From Bemisia tabaci (Eukaryota; Arthropoda; Insecta; Hemiptera; Aleyrodidae), in NCBI RefSeq assembly GCF_918797505.1, contig NC_092801.1, forward strand, positions 23,622,116 through 23,686,115: a stretch of DNA of 64,000 nt, read 5' to 3'. The notes beneath the pieces are model-generated. The model worked only from the letters and a program-made list of their open reading frames with translations. It was not told the DNA's origin and did no database searches. This document shows, one piece after another, positions 32,801-47,800 of the stretch. The position numbers and the translations under genes are program-made. Within the stretch, counting starts at the first letter, position 1. Every line of letters starts with the position of its first letter.

Positions 32801-35800
32801 AAAATACCAAAATTTTTCCATCATCCATATGATTCGGAAGACAACATCTGGATGGAATTTTATTAAACCTCTCTATAAACAAAAACGTAGGTCTTGATGC
32901 CGTAAATAATAAAATCTTGACATGGTAGCCGCGATACTATCTAGTGGTAATGGACCACACAGTGGGTCAAAATGTAAAGTTAGAACGTGGATCATATCCG
33001 AAGGAAAGCATTGAAAAATTTCGGCTGTTGGACAGTTTGTTATTATTGCACTATAAATGGATCAAGTTTAACAAAAGTTAATCAAGTTTTATTAAATTGG
33101 AACTGAGAATAAGACGTTTGAAATTGTATTCTCTCTTTAAAGGACGATGCGATCGTCGATCGATAATTTCTGGAATTTAAAATATTAATTTATTTAAAAA
33201 AGAAAATAAAAAAAAAAATTGCATTGAATCATCGAGTTAAATGATATTGGTACACAAAATTTGACCGAGGAATAGGGACACGTCCTTCAATTTGCGAAAT
33301 TCACTCGGTGCGTACTGTTAAAGTGTTTTTAAAAAAAACTTTTCCTGCTCTATAATAGTTTGTGCAAACCTTTGATGAACTACAACGTGATGTGACATTT
33401 GAGGAACTTTGAAAAAATATTTAAAAATCCAGGAATTTATCGATTGATTGGTCAGACGTGGAATTCGTCATCCCTCCAATGTAAGGGCATATCGACGGTG
33501 AAACTACCAAACCACGTATCTCGTTTGCGGTGTTTAAAAATCTACGCTCGCATTTTATTTTTTTGAAGTAGACCAAATCAATATCATTCCTTGGAATTTT
33601 CACAGAATTTTCTTCGCACGAAGAGGAAAAATCACAGAAATTTTCAAGACTGGACGTTAAATAGTTTTTCATTTAAAAAATAAAGTATGACAGGAAGTCT
33701 GCGACGTCGCAAACCGAGATACGTGGTTTGGTAGTTTCACCGTCGATATCTCGATTTCCACGTGAGCTCCACAGAAAATATCAATTTTTGTGTAAAACAA
33801 GGCTCAAGTAGAAATTGAGATGTTTCCTAATGTCAGAGGAGCGACGAGTTGTCCTCCAGAGTGCCGAAGCTCCACCTTATAACTCAGTTTTAAATGTACA
33901 CTGGAAAAAAACACATTGGATCTAGAGTCCAGACTCTTAAAAGCATCGACAAGAAAAAATACTCTTGATTCAGTCGGATTTTTGCTTAAATCAAGAACCA
34001 AGCCTCTTAATTTGAGCGGACTTCCTTTTGATTGAAGCAAAATCTGATTGAATCAAGAGTACTTTTTCTTGTCAATGTTTTCAAGAGTCTGGACTCTAGA
34101 TCCAATTTGTTTTTTTCCAGTGTAAGGTTTTCGCTGAAGGAAACCTACGATTTGCTTATCTTAAATCTGTTCTCAATTTGATTGCACCTCGCCCTCGCGT
34201 ATGGTATGACTTTTCCCGCTTTGTGTCACACATTGTCAAAACCCAAGTTTGGCGACAAAAACATAACCACTACTAAAACTGAACTTGAAATGAAACTCAG
34301 GTTTCATGGAACCTTGGCCTTGTGTGACATATAAACGGGGAAAATTTTAATTGTTTTCAACAATTCGATTTAGGCTCGAAAGTTCTATTCCCATTTCAAA
34401 TCGACCACGAAAAATCGGTCCGATTTAATCGATTTTTCTAAAAATTGCCATCCCTTGCGGTTGTGAAACTAAAGGGTGGGACTGGCAGGGGCGGATCCAG
34501 CAATTTGGCAACACACAATTTCCTCATTTTAAACCTATGTCAAATAATCGATTCTTGTCGGAGCACCTGGCCCCTCCAAGAATCGATACATTTCCATATG
34601 CTTAAATGGAGTAAAAACAATGCTGGCCTCTCGTTCCTGGCACACGCAAGCAGTAATTGCCGGAACTCGGTTTTCTCCCCACTTCCGAAGCCACCAAAAA
34701 AAAAAAAAAAAAAATCGCCAAATATTTAGTCCACAATGTAGGATCTCTTTTACACTGTGCGGTGGAACTTGCCACGCGCAGTGAAGAGGAGCTTGAAGTC
34801 TCGACAGTGAAGAATGCGGCTAGTTCTTGTATGTACGATGAATTGAAACCAGTGATCTTCCATAATTAATTACGCTCGCCGCGCTAAGAGGAAACCACGT
34901 AACCTCACTAGGTACCCCGTGTACGGATCCGTGGTTTTTCCTACGCACGGTGGAGTAGCTCACTCATTCATTAAAAACTGGAGAAGGTAGGGGCTACTGA
35001 CGGGACGGTTCAACCGGTGAAGTCATGAGTCGCTTTTAAAAATAATCTTATTGGACTAGCATCCTTTAAATTGACTTAAGGTGATTCGATGGACGGCATA
35101 TTTTGTGTCAGAACGGCATGCGATATATCGCATCAATTGGTTCCATTTTTTCAGCTATACTCGTCATTTTTCTCCAATTTTGATATCGCAATTCTGTTGT
35201 CAGGAGACTTAAGCACTCACTTACCAATTTTAACAATGAAATTCAACGTAATAGAGGCGTGGTTTTTTTAGAGAGAAAATATCGCATTCGAGTGCAGTTT
35301 CGATATCAGTATCGAATGCGATGTTTTCTCTCTAAAAAAAAACCACGCCTTTATTACGTTGAATTTGTTTGTAAAAATTGGTGAGTGAGTGCTTTAGTCT
35401 CCTGACAACAGAATTGCGATCTCAAAATTCGAGGAAAATGATCAGTAGCTGAAAAAATAGAGCCATTCGATGCGTTATATCGCACATCGTTCTGACACAA
35501 AATATGGCGTCCATCGAATCACCTTTGAGAGCGCACTGCGCCCCGTAGCGAACGCGCAATGCGTGAAGTATTCATTCAGTCTTGAAGGCGCTAATATGCG
35601 TGTCGTGCTGACCGCGCTGTGTTCGGCGCATTCTGCCGGCGGGTCTGCCGTTCTGACACAAAATATGGAGTCCACCGAATCACCTTAATACTTTGAGACA
35701 TTGATCTGAGATACGTATGATTACTTTTAGCGGCTCTGGTGCTTGCACTAGAGCTGCTATTCCGGACGGTCCCAGCTGGGGAGTATCAATGCAGCATGTT

Positions 35801-38800
35801 ACATTGTAGAGACCGCGCGTTGGTTGATGGGAATCGGCGCCATTTTCGGCTATGTTCCTTGTCATGACTTTATTTTATTGCATACTGTTTTATTGTTAGT
35901 CAATGCTATGTTGTGTATGGTATTTTTGGAATCATGGTGATACAGTCAATAATTCAAAACTTGTTTGTGCTTTTATCTCGTGATGGAAAAAATGTACTTT
36001 ACGTTCAAAATTTGAAAATTTGAATTTTAAAGTTTTCGCGGTTAAGGAAGCTTTAACCACTGGGTTGGAGCTTCCTAGTTAATTACTCGATATCAGCTGA
36101 TAGCAAACAAAGGTTACCAGGGAAACCGTAAACGTCTAACAACTATCGTGGCCATTGGGGCGATTATTGAAATGATATCGACTGTATGTCGCCGCTTACG
36201 ACAGGACATAGCCCTATCTTAACTGTGTAATATATCGCAATTCGATATTGTTTTGATTTTTAAAAGGAGCAATTCATTCATACAGTTCCGATTAGTTTTG
36301 GCGAACGGGCCCTTAACCTACGGCACTCGGCTCATGGGAATTTTTTAACTTGTCCTGGACGGACTCGTCTGTAGCGCCTCGTTCTTCGTTGTGTGTGTGA
36401 TTTCGTGAAGAAGTTTCTATGGCAATTTGCTTTTATTTGTGAGCTGTTTTTTCCATTCCGGGAACATATTTATTGAAAACGGCGACTTTTTCAACAGTCC
36501 TATTTTTATCTACAACATCTAAGTGGCCCTTCATAATCATTTAATTTTGGCCCCTGGCCAGAAAAAGGTTCGGAAATTGCAGTGATTTTGCCGAAAATGC
36601 TGAAGTAAGTAAATTTGGGCATTTTTTTTCCTTCTTCAAACTCTGTGGAGAAGCACTTCTCCTCCAGTACATCTATTTTGTTACTTATCTCTCGCAAGGT
36701 ACATTTACAGAAGGTGTGTTCCAGTATTAACAGTTCAGATTCGTGGTTTTTTTATTATAACGCTTATTTCGGAAAGCAATTATTACATTGTTCAATTCTA
36801 CTGACTTTCAACACTCGATTATACTCCCGGCAAATTCTGCAGCAGCGTTTCAAATGTTGACTCTAATGCTTCCAACAGCCATCCGATGTCTAAGGGTTTA
36901 TCCCTAGATTTAGGGATTTTCCGAAATTTCCAGGGATTTAGGGATTTTTCAGGAAATCTAGGGATTTTTTTTTGATGAGGTAAAGTTACCAAAAATCAAC
37001 TTTTTAACCTCAATTCTAGCTTCGACAATCGAAAACATTTTTTCATCTATATTTTGTAGGCCTTTTTGGCAACACTATTTTCCCCGCAAATAAGCCGGAA
37101 ATTAAAACGATTGCGTCCTTCGATGTACTTGACATTCAACTGCATTCAACCTGTTAATAATAAGAAATCAACTAATATTCTTTCATTTTATTGGTCTGGA
37201 TTAGCACTGCTTTCAGAGAGCGCCAAAATTCAAACGAGCCAATCAGATTTAAATATTGCAAATCGCTACATCGAATGACATCATGATTCTTCGTTAAAAA
37301 TGGCGCTTTTTGCAAAATCTAGGGATTTTTTAAGTATATTTGAGCAAATCTGGGGATTTAGGGATTTTTAGCGAAATCTAGGCATTTTTTTTCTTCCCCG
37401 CTAGGGATTTAATATCGGGAGACTGGCTTCCAGTATCGTAGCGTTGATCGTCGCTGATGTCGAAATGGAACCTAATGCCGGACTTACTGTAACACCTCCA
37501 TTCCTCAATTCCGGTGAGGAATACGTCTCTACCCTTAACTCAATATAAATATACAAATTGATAAGTGAGTGCTTTAGTCTCCTGAAAACAGAATTGCGAA
37601 ACTTAAAATTGGAGAAAAATGATGAGTAAATGAAAAAATGGAACCAATTGATGGGATATGTCGCATGCCATTCTGACACAAAATATGGCGTCTATCGAAT
37701 CACCTTAACTAAATAAAATAACCAAATTTTCAACTCTCAAACTATCAACTATCAACTATCAAATTTCAAACTATCAAAATTTCCAACAATGACAAAAATG
37801 ATTGTAATATACCTATAATGTAATGAAATATACACGCTCTAATCATTTAATTTGTATTACCTTTATGTTATGTACCTACATGTTATACTATTTTTATAAT
37901 AAATTTTGCCAACATGCTTTTCAATTCAGTCTACAACATTTCATTCCGACGTGGCAATAATGATTTATAATGCCCCTAATCCATTAAAATGAATTACAAT
38001 AGTAATGCCGCATTATAATGTCGTATTATACATCGCAACGATTCATGTCCTACTGATTATTGATTATTGTAAGATGAATTCTGTTTTCTCTGATTGTATG
38101 TTTCATACGTGCGAAGCAAGTACGGGTCACTAGAAACGTGGTTCGTACGGGTGGCTGATGAAATTGATCTTCGAATACCTTTTGATGAGCTAGGGAAATG
38201 GAACCATCTGCATCTCATGGACAATAAATAGTTGCCGTAATTAAGGTCATCCCGTGATTAGGGTGCCGTGATTTAAGTTATAAATTCTTCATCTAATTCT
38301 TGATTCATCTCCAAAATGTCTGCTAAAGCTTTCATGCGCTTCTCCTTGTATGCATGAATGAGCAAATTGGGTATCGAACAAGCGGACACTTTTTGAAAAT
38401 TCAGATGATTCTGGACAATATCGTACAGAAGTCCACGAGCTGCAGATGGTTCCATTTCCCTAGCTCATCAAAAGTTATTCGAAGATCATTCAACAACCTC
38501 TTTGACAAGTTGCAAAAACTTTTCGTTAACAATAGTGTCACACGGTACTAGGAATATTTACTATTTAACGAACCTTATATTTCCCTGACTCAGTCCTAAA
38601 TTATAGAAGTATGCGTTACTTTTCCAGCAATCCAAAAAAACAATTATACAAAAAACCAATACCTACACTTTCAGATATAAAAATGCAAATTTTTTGCAGC
38701 CTCGCTAAACGACTTATCAACCAGAGATTTTTTAGGAAGCGGACCTCCAAAGAGCTTTCAAAATTAAAAGTATACAACAAGTGATAATGCCATGTATTCG

Positions 38801-41800
38801 CCATATCAAAGCCCAATACACATTTATACACCGGCTACGTAAATCTGCTAAGTTACAAAACATGAATCGACAGTTGTCGGATTGTACATCAATGACAAAA
38901 TGTGTCTAGGCCCTCATTCTTGACTACAACTACTGCCCCCAGAGCCGCTCTCCGACGCCAATGCGTTGGAGCTTCCTGCTTGTTTTACTGTCCTAGCTAT
39001 AGTGCTGCCACAAGTAAAACATTCATATGAACCGAGTTTAACAGGAAACCTAGTGCCTTGCAACGCTACAAGGATCGTGTACATTCTTGCGGTACTCTTT
39101 TTGCGGCTGTTAGGAGAAAGTAATTTTTTGAAGATTCTGATCTCTGTAAATTTTTGAAAAACAGCTCAATTTTTTTGAATATTACATGATGAAACTGTGA
39201 ATTTCTTCATTGAAATAATATGAAATTTAATTTTTTGGGCATAGTTCGTTCTAGAGAGATTTTTGAGCCCGATGTTTATGATTTTTGTGGCTATCATTAT
39301 ATTTTGGCCAGTGGCGTGGCGTGCTTTGCGATATATCGATTCATTGGCCTTTTAAACCTATGGAAAAGGATCGATGAACAGGGTGTTCGCAGCGAACACC
39401 TTAATAATCGATTCTTTACCATGGATTTAAATGGTATAACAATCGATGTATCGCAATTCACGCCACGCCACTGATTTTGGCCTGCAAATGACCCTGTTCT
39501 CTTTAAAGTTTTAAGTATGATCCAGGAAATGAATCTTTGAGTGCGCGAAGCGTCCATCTAGGATCTGCAGCCTGATTGTTGAAATTTATATCGCACGACA
39601 AGAATCGAAAATCGATATATTACACGGCGCAGATAGGGCTATGTCTTGTCTTATCGTGCCGACGTAGCCAGTTAAAGTTTCAACAATCCGGCTGCTAGGC
39701 CACGTAGCTGCCAGGGAGCTTAATTTCCCATGCATGTTTATCGGTGGCGTGGCGTGCTTTGCGATATATCGATTGTTATGCCATTTAAACCTATGGAAAA
39801 GGATCGATAATCAGGGTGTTCGCAGCGAACACCTTGGTAATCGATTCTCTACCATAGGTTTAAATGGCAGAACATCGATTTATCGCAAAGCACGCCACGC
39901 CATTGATGTTTATAAATATCGATTGTGTAGGTCCGCAACCACGTATTTCGGTTTGCTACGTCGTAGACTTTCTGCCATACTTCATTCTTTAAATAAAAAA
40001 CTACTCGACGGAAATTCTTGAAAACTGCCGTGATTTTTTCTCTCAGTGCTAAAAGAATTCTGCGGAAACTTCGAGGAATGATGCCAATTTGTTCTCCTTT
40101 AAAGAAATAACACGGAGGCGGAGATTTTCAGACACCGCAAACGAGATAAGTAAATGCGGACTTACGCCGTCGAATTGCAGCTTGTAGCTGCAGAGGATAT
40201 TTGCGCAACCCAGCGGTGGCGCGCTGCGCGCCTTCATTTTCGTGCGACACCTCCCGCATTACCGCGGAGTTGATATAGTTGCGTGACCTAACCTAACCCA
40301 ACTCAAGTCTTCCGTAGCAGCTCCACGCCTTCGTGACAGATTTGAATCGGATCGGGATCGTTAATGGAAGTAAATCAATTCCGGAAGTAAACAAATATTC
40401 AAATACTGACCAAATTCTGCTGGCTTATTGATTACTTTTTCGATCGTATTCGAAAAAGTAATTTATATTAATTATGTGTCTTGGACTTAGAGTCCTGACT
40501 CTTAAAATTCTTGATAAGAAAAAATAATGTGTACCAAGCGGAGATTTTGAAACACCGCAAACGAGATACGTGGCTGCGGACTTACACCGTCGATATGCAA
40601 TCGGAGTCAAAAGGTAATAGGCAATATTGTCACCTCAAATGAAAGCAACACACAGAAAAACATTTTTTGACTAACAGGGGCTGAAAGAAAAAGCTCAGAA
40701 TCCTTTGAAATATGAGTCAGCATTTGATCTTATAACATTTAAACATGTTCGGCCCAGCGTAAAAGTCTCTCAAATACGAGAACGCAACGCGTGCACAGGC
40801 GTACAGAAGAGTGCTGACCTTTTTACATGTTTTATGTTTGCCCTGATCTGAAAAAAACACCGTGCTAAAAAATTTATAGGGGTCAGGAGCCGTATGGATA
40901 TAATTATTGCCCGCTCTACTTGAACTTAAAATTCACCCTCCAAAACCGAATGTGACAGAACCTGTCAAGTCGTCACTTGAGGGTGGTTCGGAAGTACATA
41001 CAAAGAGTATGGACTCCGAGTCCATACCGCGTGGACCCAACGTCCATACCGTATGAACAGTAAGTGCATACACCTGCTTTTCCATAAACGACATATTTAC
41101 GGCACATCTCTGCTCTAGCCGTGAAAGCCATCTAGTGAGCGCAATTCATACGTTAGATTTTCCATGCAGAACGGACTTTCACCACATAACCATAAGTATT
41201 TTTTTCAGTGCATCATAATTGAATCGACGTATGCGAAAACGTCTGTTGTGCAATACCGGGTTTCATAGTTGCGGTGGGTTTCTTTTGTCCCACGACACTG
41301 ATGTATAGGATCGATCTCTTTTGTAAACCTTTAATTACACTTAAGGGATTATTTATAAAACTGTTCTACATTCCTAACGTTTTGAACCATCTTGTTTCGT
41401 TAAGTTACAACGAAACTGTCCACTCAAATTCTGAAACACCCACTGCTAAAAATGATGAGCAGGCGATTCAGAATTCGTCGACTCACATGAGTAGAAAAGT
41501 TGAACTCATATGAATTCAATTGTTTTCATTTTTCAGAAGTGGTGTTTTTAACCAGGAGACACCGACAATATATGTAACTTTGAAAAATAAGAACATTCTG
41601 TTCTTATAATTTTTTTGACACGAAGACTAGTTTCTGAGATATCGGACACGGTAGATTCAACGCTGAACTCATGTGAGTTGAAATCTCTTGTCATATGAAT
41701 TGGACTCTCTAGTCATATGAGCCGGCGAAAAGTGAATAGAGAAATTCTGCTCATATGAGTTGAATTCTATTCATATAAGTTGAAATTCTATTCATGTGAT

Positions 41801-44800
41801 TTTGATTTTCTACTCATTTGTACTCACCATTTTTAGCAGGGTTCTTACGGCCCTCGACGAACGAGCACACCTCTTCTTCCCCACCTGTCTCTGGTTCCGT
41901 TTAACAGAAATAGTCCAGGTAGCTGGTGATACTCAGGATATTTTGAACTATCGTCCTTCAATTTACGACAGTGGCGTGGCGTGATTTGCGATGTATCGAT
42001 TGACCTGCCATTTAAATCTATGGAAAAGGATCGATACACAGGTTGTTGATAAGGAGCATCTCAATAATCGATTCTTTACCACAGCTCCAAAGGAGAACAA
42101 TAATCGATCATTCGCGGCTTGCCACTGATTTATGCTTCAGTGTGACTGTCTTGGACATCGGACGTTATCGCATACGTCGATTCAATTAATATTAATTTGA
42201 GCTTCCTCTCCGTGCTCGCCCCTAGAAATTTGGTACCGAACGAAAATTCAAAGCTCCTTCTACCTTAATGCAGCAGAGTAGAGTTAGGTTTAAAAACTAA
42301 CATATGGTTGCATTTTTGAACAGGGAGATCCGGTCGCAGAACATGACGTTCGACTCCGTGATCGTGGACGCGAACTACGCGACGCATCTGTCGATCGCCG
42401 CGGATCTGCTGGCCGGTCCAGGACGAAGGCCGGTCATCGCGCTGAGCACCCTCCCCTCGCCATGGCTATTCGACGAGCACTTGGGCTCCTTCAACCACCT
42501 GTCCTTCAGCCCCTCCATCCTCAGCCCCTACACCGATCGCATGAACGTCTTCCAGAAGATCGAGAACTGGCTCAGCCACACCTACATCAAGTACCGCGTC
42601 AAGTCAATCATCACTAGCTCGGCTGTCGAGCATTTCAGGTGAATACATAGAATGGATCCATGTAAATTTGATTTTTCAAGAGTAAACCTGTTGCCGACTT
42701 CAGCCAGAACCAAAAGTTTTTTTTTTTTGGGGGGGGGGGGGGGGAGGGGGGTGTCTGTAACCCCCACGAGTGTATCAAAATGAGCTCGCTCATATCGTAT
42801 CGCTTCTGATTTTGAATCCTGACCCCCCAGCAGATGTAAATGAGTAACAAATTAATGAAATCTAATAAGTAAAGACGGAAAACTACTTTAAAAGACACCT
42901 CATTTACAAAAAAACCGAGAAATCTAGCAAAATCTTCTGCTCTACAATTATGCCGGACTGGTTATACTAAATTTGGAAAAAAAGTTTCGCGATTAACTCA
43001 CCGGCTAACACTACTCACTCGTGAGGTTGACACTCCGGCGCCGTCTTCTGACATTACATCGGAGGAAATTTTACTTGGTTCTTTTCTAATTTCTATTTTT
43101 TCAAAATCTTTATTTTTACTAATAATTATGTTTTTCATATAAATTTGTCCTGTGTTCCATTTACTTTTATCTTCAAGAATTTTGTCTAAAAAAGAGCCTG
43201 AAGATGAGTCGTCTCTTACCAAAAATAGGTCAAAAATCAAGATGATTTTTTTTCTTTTTTCTAAATATAGGTATGAAAATGCTTAATAGCCGAGGAACAG
43301 TGAAATTTTCTTTAAAAAAAAAGTTACTACATACCACATCTAATACGAAGAATGACATCTTCGGCTTTGTTGCTCACGTAGTGCTTGAACATATTTTATT
43401 AAAATAAGACAAAGGAAATCCACACACCGTGAAAATAAGGAAGGGAGAGGATGAGTGTTGATGACGGCGCAGAGATACAACTATTCGTGCTTGATGGATG
43501 TCCGTGCTGCGTCTGCAAAATTGAAGGCGCGATGGCGCGAGGCGTGAACTCGCGTGCTCCACTCCACGCTGCTAGTCGCTCAAATTCGAGAGGAAATTTA
43601 AAAAACGAGGCTGAATTACTCGTTGCACATGTTCGGCTGCAGTACCACTCGATTTTTTTTTTATTTTTTCTCAATTTGATGTATGATTCATTTACTAAAA
43701 TGCATTTGTAGACTCATATTTAAAGCTCTTAAGTACCGGCCTCATACAACCCGTAGGCCACGTGTTTTTGGCAAGCATCGGGTCAGTTAACCTGGCTTGG
43801 GCATCTAAGGGTTAAAAAAAGATAGCTATATGTTTTCTTAGAAAATGTTTGTTTTTGATCTACCTATTCTTCCTGATCTCCTGGGTTTTTTCCTTTCATT
43901 GACGCGAGAAAACATTAGGAAAACATCAACTAAGTCCTGATAAAAATGGAAAAATTTTCAAAATATAAATTAGGTATAATTTATTTTTTAACGGTAGTGT
44001 AGTTTTCTTAAAATTGATACTTGAAATTTTGGTGAAGCGAGTTTTATTCATTCAACTTTACTTATCTCAATCGGGGAACTTAAAAACGCGCCTACATAGA
44101 ACACAGCTGAGCGCTCCTCTAATACGAACATATTAGAGCTTTCTCGCTTGTTTTACACACTCTGATATAAATAAATAAAGCGTGATTTGTACGCGTGACA
44201 CATCATTGTAACTTTCCTCGGGGTCGAATGCAACTGTCAATTTCTATTTTCAGGTCGGAGCTGGGAGAGAAAACTTCGGAAGTTGTCGATGCCTCGTGGG
44301 AACGGGTGGATTTACTGCTGGTGGCCTCCAACAGTATCTACAACTATCCACGATTATACGGACCCAACGTTGTGGAGGTTGGACCTTTGCACATCCAAGG
44401 AACACCTCAAAAATTGTCTCAGGTGATTCATTTTACGATGAGACTGGCTAAAGTCCGGTAAAAATTGGCTGAGCTGCGTTTCAAAATTCCATAAGAATTC
44501 TTATAGCCGGCTTTAGAAAGAGATAGAAAATCATGTAGGTGGTAAAAGCCTTCAATTTCGTATGATACTGTGCAAAATTTCTGTTGTGAATTAGTTGCTT
44601 GAGGCGCCGTGGTACGCTGCCAGCCAGTCAGTGCAAAACGCGCGTTGGCGCCTACAAACCTAAGGGGATACTTCAAGCATTGCGCAATGCGTGAAGTATC
44701 CCCTTAGGTTTGTAGGCGACATTGCTAGTTTTGCCCCGGCATGGCAGTACGCCGCGCCGCGCCGCTCCACTCTGTGTTAGGCTCGTATATTAAACTCGCG

Positions 44801-47800
44801 GAGTCAGCGTTTTCAACTTATGATTTTCATAAAGCGAAGAAAATTATACAGTCGGGCTATACGAAGCGATGAAGCCACTGAATATTTGCCTCCCAATTTT
44901 GCAGATAAATTTGTTCACAATTTCACCTAATGTTCCTGGAAATTTCAAGGAAAACTATTCATAACTCTCCTAAAAAAATATTTTATCGAAGGAAATTTGG
45001 CAATTCTCGAATATTCATACGGCGTTCTTCCCTAGCACGGCAGTATTACAGTACTGAGGCTGTGCTACGGTTTCGCACATGTCTTGTTATTTTTGTGCCA
45101 TTTTGTTTTAGACACTCCTTTTAAATGTGGTACAATAAACTCAGTTTCTCGTTTCCTGTTGCTAAATTACTACGTCCTGTAGACCTATACCTGCCATGTT
45201 TTGATCGGAAACACCTGAGAATTTGATTTGCGTCAAGAATCAAACGTGGTTTCACCGCTAAAGTCTCGATTAAAAAAAATCTCATAAAACCGGTATTCTC
45301 AGGCGCTTTAATTGACCATAAAGATGCATTTTGCTCAACGCATTGGTTCCACGTTTTTTGTGCGTCTGCTATGAGATACTTGCAGGAGGAAATAAAACAC
45401 GCCGAAAAAAAATATAAACTTCGTATGAATATGCATGCGTTGCCGAATCTCTTTTGAAATGTTTATTTTTGAAGAGAGATGGAAATATGACTCCTAGATA
45501 CGAGTATTTTCAAATGCTTTCGTTGAAAAATCGTGTTTTATTAAGGAAAATTTGGCAAATTTTGAAGGCTCCTCTTACGTATTTCCTCAACACGGGAGGC
45601 GTTTGGCACTATAAACTGCCGTGCTAAGGAAGAACGCCGTATGATCCATCAGACGTTGCTAAATTTCCTTTGATAAAACACGAATTTCCTGGTAAACTTA
45701 TGAGTATTTACCTTCGGATTTTCAAGACGATTCCCTGAAAATTCCAAGGAAATTTATTCATGACTTTCCTCAAAAATAAGCATTTTATCGGAGACAATTT
45801 GGCAACTCTTGAATGTTCGTACGGCGTTCTTCCTTAGCACGACAGTACAGAATTATAGAGAACAATCAGAAGCTCCGCATATGATCCTCAATCCCGGTTA
45901 CAGCTGATCGGATGAGTCAGAGTGAACAAGTATTAACGACAAGTGTTTCGCCGATAAATAATTTAATTCAGAATCAACGCACTGGCGCGGCGTGATAATC
46001 GACTATCGATATTATCCTATTTGAAGCTATGATAAAGAATCGATTATTCAGGTGTTTGTTGCGGACACTCTGTTTATCGATCCTCTCCCATTGGTTTAAA
46101 TGGTAGCTCAATCGATATATCGTAAAGCCCGCTACGCCACTGTTCAGAATCAATGGGCCCGAGGCGTGTTTTTGCTTTTGCAATCTGGCGAGACAGTTGA
46201 CATTGAGCCGCTACGCACAGCGCGCTCTTAGGCGTATGCGTATAGCCAATGAGAACAACGCAATTCGAATTTTTCCACTTTGAAGTATTTTCAATTTATT
46301 TAAATTACTTTATTAGTTTTGCATCTTAAATAGGAAGTGGAGAGGCAGGGGCGGATTCAGCAATTTGGCAACACCGGAATCCCTCCATTTAAACCTATGC
46401 CAAATTATCGATTCTCGACGGAGCACATGGCCCCTATAAGAATCGATACATTTCCATAGGTTTCAATGGAGAAAAACAATGTTGCCACTTTGCTGGATCC
46501 GCTAATGAAAGAGATGTGAATATTCGAGGAGGATTTTTTATTGTTATTCTTTTAAAATGATGACTTTGAAAAACGAACTGATTTCGTGCTCTGACTGAAA
46601 CACCTAATAATCATAATATCTTAGATTTCAAATTTCTGTTGGGGTTTATCTACTCACGGACAAAGCAATCATTCTCGTCCGATTCTTCTTCGCTTTTTTC
46701 CAAAATTATTTCGTTTAAAATATCAATTGAGGGGCTTAGAGGACAAGGCACGTAAGTGCAATTTTTGAAAAAATTGAGATAGTAATGGTTGCAACCTAAC
46801 TCGAGCATCGATAAAATATATGTTTTTTCCTGGTGACAATTCCTTGATTTTTAGTCGGTTGAAATAATTATTCAACTGCACGATTTCCTTTTGAGTTGGA
46901 TACGCCATTTTAGTAGGTACCCGAAAAAACTATCCGTCGTATCTCAGCCTCGCTTTTGCAAAACATTCCACTCTTCCTCTTTCATGTTCGTTCTTCTAGA
47001 ATTTTTCTATACCCGCATTCAGCCCAATCATGCTAATTGGATCGCATTTAGCAAAAAGGATCCAGCGCGATTACAGTGTTGTAAAAATTTTGCTTCTTCA
47101 TAATTATCTAAGAAACCTCCCGGAAAAGCGAATAGTTTTTGCTTCCTCTTAAAAAAGTGTTAATTTCAAAGGTGAATAATTGTGTAAATCTCAACACTAG
47201 TCAACACTGTACATATATATTATGTATTTTTGAAAGAAAAGAAAAAGTTGCACGATTTTGAAATTACTGTAAATGCGCTGGTTCCTTTTTGTTAGTGGCA
47301 TCCAATTCGGGATGGTAATTTTTCAATTAATTAATTGATGATGGATGGTAATTTCTCATTTTGGTTCGCCTTTGCAGAGCGTGAAGACATTTTTGGACGG
47401 TGCGGAGATGGGAGTGATTTACTTCAGCCTTGGAAGTCACATCCGAGCGAAATCTCTGACCGACTACGTCATCGCCAATTTTCTGCGGGTCTTCACCGAG
47501 TTGCCGAGAGGATACCGGGTGCTCTGGAAGTGGGAATCGGATGACCCCATTCCCGGTCACCCTGATTACATCCTCACCCAAAAATGGATCCAGCAGCAAA
47601 GCGTTCTCGGTGAGCCTCTTATCATTCATGAAGTTCTTTCATGAAATCCCTCTCTTTTTCAAACGAATTAAGGTGATTCGATGGACGCCATATTTTGAGC
47701 CAGAACGGCATGCGATACATCGCATCAATTGGTTCCATTTTTCAGCTACTCGTCATTTTTCTCCAATTTTGAGATCACAATTCTATTGTCAGGAGACTAA

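Larger units (their letters stand above)
30643..42323 (+). other. UGT intron 2 (11.7 kb, repeat-filled)
   Basis: It contains M1 copies, an M3 fragment, M7 elements, a TA-flanked fold-back element, a degraded mariner fragment and a large M5-related element. The stretches 30660-32240, 32760-33480, 35700-37050 and 40600-41430 are AT-rich with only short homopolymers; I see no gene in them. Confidence 0.7.

Noticed and set aside
38616..38831. 71-residue minus frame near the mariner relic
   Set aside because: No transposase or other family pattern is visible and composition is that of AT-rich noncoding DNA.
47335..47629. Other frames overlapping UGT exon 5
   Set aside because: They are shadow frames; only the frame matching UGT is conserved in pattern.
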